64,000 nt of DNA. Source: Leptoclinus maculatus (Eukaryota > Chordata > Actinopteri > Perciformes > Stichaeidae). Both the position numbers and the translations under genes were made by a program. The stretch lies in assembly GCA_032191485.1 (NCBI GenBank), contig JAVDOI010000010.1:7309318-7373317 (forward strand), given 5' to 3'. This document shows, piece by piece, positions 32,334-64,000 of this stretch (position 1 is the first letter of the stretch; every line of letters begins with the position of its first letter). The notes below the pieces were generated by a model, which was not told the origin of the DNA, ran no database searches, and was given only the letters and a program-made list of their open reading frames with translations.

Positions 32334-33914
32334 TGCATATGATTATCGTAAAAATACTGAAAGAGAAATGCTTATTTTTGTTCTAGTTTTCTTGAGTTTT
32401 TTTTTTTTTTCTTTTTACAATCTAATACACCTTTAATTGCACAGGAAAAAGTCTGCACTAACAGACACACATTTTCTTCTTTCTTTGTGACATATAGTTT
32501 CAGATATGTAATGACCATTTAAACTGCACTTTCTCCAGTTGTTTGCTCCTTCACAATAAACAAACAAGCATATAAACGAGGGTCATAGAGAGGCCAGAAT
32601 CAGGTCAGATGGTTGTAAATACTGAGCTGACTGGTCTAATAGAAATATAGTATTATATACAGGCAGTTGTTTTAGATAGGAACTGCGCTGACAGCTGGCG
32701 TGCTGAAGATAACACATGTCAGAAGAAATAAACCAATGAGTGATTTGCTCTACATTAGTGTTTGTAGGTCAGGTCAATATTAAGGTCACGAAGTTATCGC
32801 CTGGATATTGACCTTTTTAATTCCCACTGATCTGCAACACATTCGCCAAAGTAAAATATACAACACAGCACTACCACAGGCGCTTTTCATATATAATTAT
32901 TCTGATCTGAGCAGAACATTTCACTTCTTAATTTTCACTCATTCATGTCTGTCTGGTTTGTTAATGTGTGTGAAAAAACAAGCATTGTAATAAAAAAGTT
33001 AAGCCCCGGTGCTTATAAAAAAAAAAAAAAAAAAACACCTCTTTGCAATTATACATAATAACTTAGCATTCAGAACAATGCGTATATGAATCAAATAAGA
33101 TTAGGAAAACATGGACGTTAAAGTCCATACAGCAAAAATGCCACCAAAGCAACAGTTAACGTGGAACTTATTTGTACTTTTCTCATGAAGAAGTTTCCAC
33201 TTTGGCATGCACATGACGTGTTCCGCACAGTGTCAGTTACGCCTCTCCTCGGAGAAGAGAGACGGTGTGAAGACTCGGATGCTTTGTACAGATTTGTAAC
33301 ACGTATATCTCCCAGTACATGTGGAAGACAGTATTTAAGAGGAAGCAGATGAAAAGTGGGGTTTTTTTCCCAATAAAAACAAAGCAAAATAAAAGAACAG
33401 GTTGGGTTTAAAAAAAAAAAAAAAAAAAGGGTTGATTGTATTGAAGGTCTACAGATGTCGAGCTGTCTTAAGAGTTAGATTTAAGCAAATGTTTGCTTTA
33501 TCTTGGCACTGTTGTAATCATCTAGACACTGAATCCTATCCTCTGTGTGAGCTCTCCGGTCCTCAGTCTGAGGGGGAAGAGAAGAAAAGACTGATTCCCA
33601 ACCAGCAGAAAACACATGCAGACATGCAAACACAACCTGAGAGGGGGCAATAGGAAGTTTGGCTTTATGTCAATAGTCACAAATCCACAAGTGTCAAGTA
33701 ATGAACACACACACACTGCAATGGACAGTTCTCTTTAAACGGACATTAAATCTCCAGTCGGAAAGAAAATCTCCAAAAACGGTCCTCCTTCTCTCTCGGT
33801 AGCCGGAGCTTTCTTCTTTTCTTTTCTTCTTTTGTTATTTTACATCATGCTCTTCATGTCAGAGTTTCTAGGTAGTTTTTTACTCGTTTTTTGTATCCTC
33901 CAGTTTGCAGCAGC
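32334..33914 (-). other. ephb3: ephb3 3' UTR (inferred)
   Basis: AT-rich, non-coding in all frames, continuous with the terminal ephb3 exon, and with homopolymer A/T tracts at 33017-33035 and 33411-33428. No intron signal was needed. The extent is inferred from the poly(A) signal only. Confidence 0.45.
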
Positions 33915-60299
<26,385 letters not shown>

Positions 60300-60930
60300 T
60301 GTCATAAAACAGGCTTTTGCAACATGAATAGAGGTGTGTAGACTGGACCCTTCGGATGGATGGAGACTCACAGCTCTGCAGCCGAGCTTTTTGTTCCTCT
60401 CCCAATTCTCATGTCTTCACTTGCGATGAGGGCTCGCACCGCCCCATTCTACCCCCCCCAAAAAAAATAATAAACGAAAAAAGAAACAGGCGCTTCTTTA
60501 TTTTGCATGCAATCAGGTCTCGATATTCCGCGATGCTGCGGGGAGCGCTACACTGCGCCCTTTCCCTGTCTCTTTCTCTTCATCGGACTTTACTGACACC
60601 GAACCTCTGCACCGGGGCGCATCTCTCTCTGTTGCAGCCCGGCCGAGCGGAGGGTGAGACCCGCCTACGAAGTCGTGTCTGTCCGAGGGAGGAATCTGTA
60701 CAGTCCACTTTGGCCAACTCCGTGTAGCTGTTGCTCCTCCGTGAGGGATGTGCGTCGGAATGGCAACACTGGGACAGAGACACAGAGGGTGGGGGGGTGG
60801 TGGGTGGGGGCTGGGGGGGCTCGGGCTTCCGTCAAAGCACACACGATGAATATCAAGCTTCCGGTCAAGGTTTTCCAAAATAATAGCACCCGACGTGCTA
60901 CGTATGCGCCTACTTTGTTTATTCATTCAA
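60300..60930 (-). promoter_or_regulatory. ephb3: ephb3 5' UTR and proximal promoter region (inferred)
   Basis: GC- and CpG-richer than the flanks, lying directly upstream of the start codon on the minus strand, with a G-tract cluster at 60788-60819. Plus-strand open frames here are shadows. No clear TATA box, so the exact start of transcription is not known. Confidence 0.45.
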
Positions 60931-61500
60931 GACACAACATGCTTCACTTTGACGATGTGATGTTAAATGTGTCAAAACAGCCGCAGATATGTAATTTGTT
61001 TTGGTTGTTGTTGTTCATCTTCTGTTGTTGTTCATACAATTAGCATATTAATGTTGTTTTTTCTGTTCATGTATATATCTGTGTCATTATTAATTCAGGA
61101 CATGCAATGGGGACATTTGTTATTCCTTATCATTTTGTATTTGCTATGTTTGGTGTGAAGGCTACTTAATATTTATTCATGATACATTAGTATTCTCTGC
61201 ACTGTATATCTGTCTAACCTTAGTGGTAGGATGTTCCAGTTTTTCTAGAATTTCTAATTCGTTATAGGCTACCATGCATCTGTTCTTGTACAGCTGCTGC
61301 TGCTGCTGCTGCTGTGACATTCACACATTCATTTTCCTGCATTAGAGGCTTAACTATTTGAAAGGCTGTAGGCTAAAGCCTATTCGACCATCCATAGAGC
61401 GCCTCCTCACAATTAAATTACGCAGTCTGTGGTCACAATGTTTCTTCTTACACCGCAAATCAATATGAATTAAAGTGTAATTCGAAGGTGAGTCACGCAG
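60931..61500. other. AT-rich region upstream of ephb3
   Basis: Contains a (CTG)7 trinucleotide repeat at about 61293-61313. No gene. Confidence 0.5.
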
Positions 61501-61508
61501 GTACCCGC

Positions 61509-61538
61509 AGATCATTGTGTCACTGGACACAATGATCT
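61509..61538. repeat. Hairpin with 13-bp perfect stem
   Basis: AGATCATTGTGTC, loop ACTG, GACACAATGATCT. It lies about 50-170 nt from the CRE and ETS sites of the adjacent promoter-like block. Confidence 0.95.
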
Positions 61539-61590
61539 CATCCTAACCAGTGATGTCATAGCAGCTGTTTTAAATCACCTGCCACTGCTC

Positions 61591-61970
61591 TGACGTCACT
61601 GAGTGAGGTGATGTGCTCCGTTGCTGATTTATTCTTTTAAATGATTTGCACCGAAAACCACCTTTTTTACGCTTTTATTGTGAAGTCAAATAAGCTACAC
61701 TTCCGGGTTTATTCTTGAATATGTCTGTACTGCTTGACGGTGCTGGCGGGGGGCGCGGAGGATGAGGAGGTGGAGGCTGGTTGGTTGGCCGACTGAAGCG
61801 GCCACCAGCCCGCAGTGTTTGTCCGTCCTGGCAGCAGGTAACAGCGGCCTGGACGGTCTGCTCACCGCCGCTAAATAGCGTTCAATTGCGGCTTCAGAGG
61901 GACTGTGGTCGTAGATGAGCTTCGGTAACAACGGACAGACAGCGCCTCCCGCGGGTTATTGAGCGGCTTT
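61591..61970. promoter_or_regulatory. CpG-rich promoter-like block with CRE and ETS sites
   Basis: A perfect TGACGTCA (61591-61598) and an ACTTCCGG ETS/GABP site (61699-61706) precede a GC-rich 61735-61970 stretch. On the minus strand an open frame (KLIYDHSPSEAAIERYLAA) ends exactly at a donor-like GTGAGC, but has no ATG that I can see. It may be an alternative 5' exon of ephb3 or the promoter of an unseen gene. Confidence 0.35.
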
Positions 61971-64000
61971 AGAGGATGATAGCCCACTGCATAACACACT
62001 GTGATCCGATGAGACACTGGGTGGATTTAACAAAGATATTACTTTGTCTAATAATCAACAGAATCACTTGATATCTTCAATTTTTTTTGCATTATTTGAT
62101 CAATTTCACAATAAAAGTCTACATGTGGACCAATAACAATTACACTGAAAACAGCACAGACAAGCATCATAGTTTACAGTAGGTTTCTGTTGCTGGGGTT
62201 ACAAAAAGAAGATACAGTTTAGTTTAGCTTTCATCAAAATGATACCTCCGGTGCAAAGCGGTGGAAAGGCTGCCTGCCCTCATTAGTGTATGTCATACTC
62301 TGACCTTTTACAGTCTTGGAGTTTCTCCTTTTAGGTCCCTTTCCACCACACCCACCCGGTCTTTTGTCCCTTGGCGGGTTCCAGCAGAGAGAGAGAGAGA
62401 GACAGAGAGATATAGAGAGTGCTGGTTGTTAGAAGCCCAGCTAGCTCTCAGCTCAGGGACAAGGCTCCCCTTCACACTGCTAATTCATCCCCCCCCCCCC
62501 TCCCCCACTGCTGCACCCCGACACAGGAACACACACATACAAAGTTTCGCCCCAAAACTCCCTCTGTGCTACAAGCTCAAGACTCCCCCATTTAATCCCC
62601 CTCTCTCAAAAAACTTCACCCCCCACGCACACATCCAAGCAGCTCCCCAATCACCTCCACCCCCTAAGTTTCTTTTGTCCCGCAGGCTTTGTGCACTAAT
62701 TAACTACAGTTCAGTTCCCAGCAGGCTTGGGTCAGCCTCCACTACTGAAACCAGTGATGGACGGCTCTCTTTAACCGGCTATATTCAAACTAAAGGCTCA
62801 CAAAAAAGACTGACAGTGTCCTTCATGGCAGCAGTGGTGCAGTCATCGTGAACGGGTCATGTAAATGACATGTGACAGGGCTGCTGCTGCTGCTGTGTGG
62901 CTCTTATTTGTTAAACATCCCTCATAGCTTGCTTGTTTGTGAGCGTCTTTAAGAGGCTCCTAAGAGACCAAGGGAGTGTTTTGGACAGAATTTACAAATC
63001 AGCTTGACAACAGTCCTTGAATTCTCTCAGTGTTTTAAAACACACACAAACAGAGAATAATTACTAATGGATTAAAAAACACACATCCAATATACCTGCC
63101 TGTTATCTTCCCATTTCCACTAATACCTTCCATTGTCTTTGCTGTCTTTATGTGGAGAAAAGAAATGTTCAGATTGTTTCGCTTAGACTGAAAAGGGAGC
63201 CACTCTGTCTTTGCCTTCAGTTTCCTCCGTACAGGTGTTGTTCCAGCGTAGCCTTTGACCTCCTCAGACACGATGAGCTGGCAAGTTAAATCTCAAACTC
63301 TACAGTTGCTGACTGGACCGGGATTGTGTGTGCTTCAGTTGTTGCCACGACAGGTGGAATAAAGAATCTGCTGCTCTGGAGAGTCTTCCCGTCCTGCTGC
63401 AGATGAGAAATCTGTTCTCAGGGCTCAGGGGGAAAAAAATCATGTTTTACAGAGCATGCAAGAGGAGACGTGAGGAGCCAAGTATGAGGTGGAGGGAAAT
63501 GAAAACGAGCTATGTGGGACAGCAGTGTTAAGCTGACAAGAGGGGATGACAGAACATCTCCACAAAGCCAGACTGTCTCCTGCAAACTTCTCGTGAATTA
63601 TGGAGTCTGTCCAGTTCACCGCACTGTGTGTGTGTGTGTGTGTGTGTGTAGAATAAACACACATGTGCACACAGAACGTTGATTTATGTTAGACACACGC
63701 ATGCATCCATCTTCCGATGATTTTTATGTCAATCTAATCAGTTTATTACTGATGTTTTTTGGCTCATGCTCTAAAAATAAATAATGATTTATAGAGTTCA
63801 CATTCTTCCTAGAAGCATAAATTACAATAATATCCTAGAAGCAGGGAACAAATGGCTTTTGTAAGATAGTGACAGGAATCTTTTCAATACATTTTTAATT
63901 CCATCAATCAAACAATATCAATGAATTCTGGGTTTTTTTGTAATGTGAAATAGCAAATAGACAACTACACAACCTCCATGTCCCGGTGAACCTTGACCTT
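61971..64000. other. Region right of the CpG block
   Basis: No supported gene. Includes a C-rich part (62485-62680) that makes a 196-codon open frame starting at GTG, and a (TG)12 array at 63625-63649. Confidence 0.5.
63625..63649. repeat. (TG)12 microsatellite
   Basis: Uninterrupted TG run. Confidence 0.95.

Noticed and set aside
33411..33428. A-tract after AATAAAA words on the plus strand, as if the 3' end of a retroposed gene
   Set aside because: No open frame or target-site duplication seen upstream; it lies in the inferred ephb3 3' UTR, where homopolymers are common.
62261..62851. 196-codon plus-strand open frame
   Set aside because: It begins at GTG, and is dominated by Pro/Ser/Thr from C-rich low-complexity DNA; no family resemblance.
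63035..63271. Minus-strand frame beginning SEEVKGYAGTTPVRRKLKAK
   Set aside because: Looks protein-like for about 30 codons, but begins at GTG, has no recognised family and no splice partners; not enough to call an exon.

Overview
This window is nuclear DNA from a ray-finned fish, most likely a percomorph teleost. It has compact vertebrate-type multi-exon genes with canonical GT-AG introns, very many (CA)n/(GT)n microsatellites, and several old interspersed repeat families that I recognise as common in percomorph genomes. I see no bacterial, viral or organellar gene, no CRISPR array and no operon structure.

Layout. (1) 143-318, minus strand: one coding exon of a BK-channel beta subunit, best match KCNMB3; the rest of the gene lies to the left of the window. 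(2) 2843-10117, plus strand: a complete 11-exon gene for a 464-residue major facilitator protein of the MFSD8/CLN7 family. Every junction keeps phase and a poly(A) signal follows at 10234. (3) About 10.2-32.3 kb: a 22 kb region without any gene I can support, holding decayed repeats, a 19-bp tandem repeat, a 28-nt perfect palindrome and repeat-poor stretches with TAAT-type motifs that may be regulatory. (4) 33915-60299, minus strand: an Eph receptor tyrosine kinase, best match EPHB3. Exons 1-14 and the terminal exon were located and are phase-consistent, with about 1.6 kb of 3' UTR ending near 32.3 kb. (5) 60.3-64 kb: the ephb3 5' side, with a G-run cluster near 60.8 kb, a 13-bp-stem hairpin near 61.5 kb and an unassigned CpG-rich promoter-like block with CRE and ETS sites near 61.6-61.95 kb.

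The three genes are not a pathway: a potassium-channel regulator, a probable lysosomal transporter and an axon-guidance receptor. KCNMB3 and EPHB3 lie on the same human chromosome arm (3q), so the arrangement probably reflects ancient synteny.

The most notable observation concerns ephb3. The exon for the first half of the SAM domain is not recognisable in the 2.2 kb intron where it should be. The terminal exon is clearly EphB3-derived but diverged. The phases of exon 14 and the terminal exon fit each other, so direct joining keeps the frame and predicts a receptor without an intact SAM domain but with a Val-ending C-terminus. UG repeats close to several splice acceptors are a second theme. 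I found no evidence of a wholly new biological system here.
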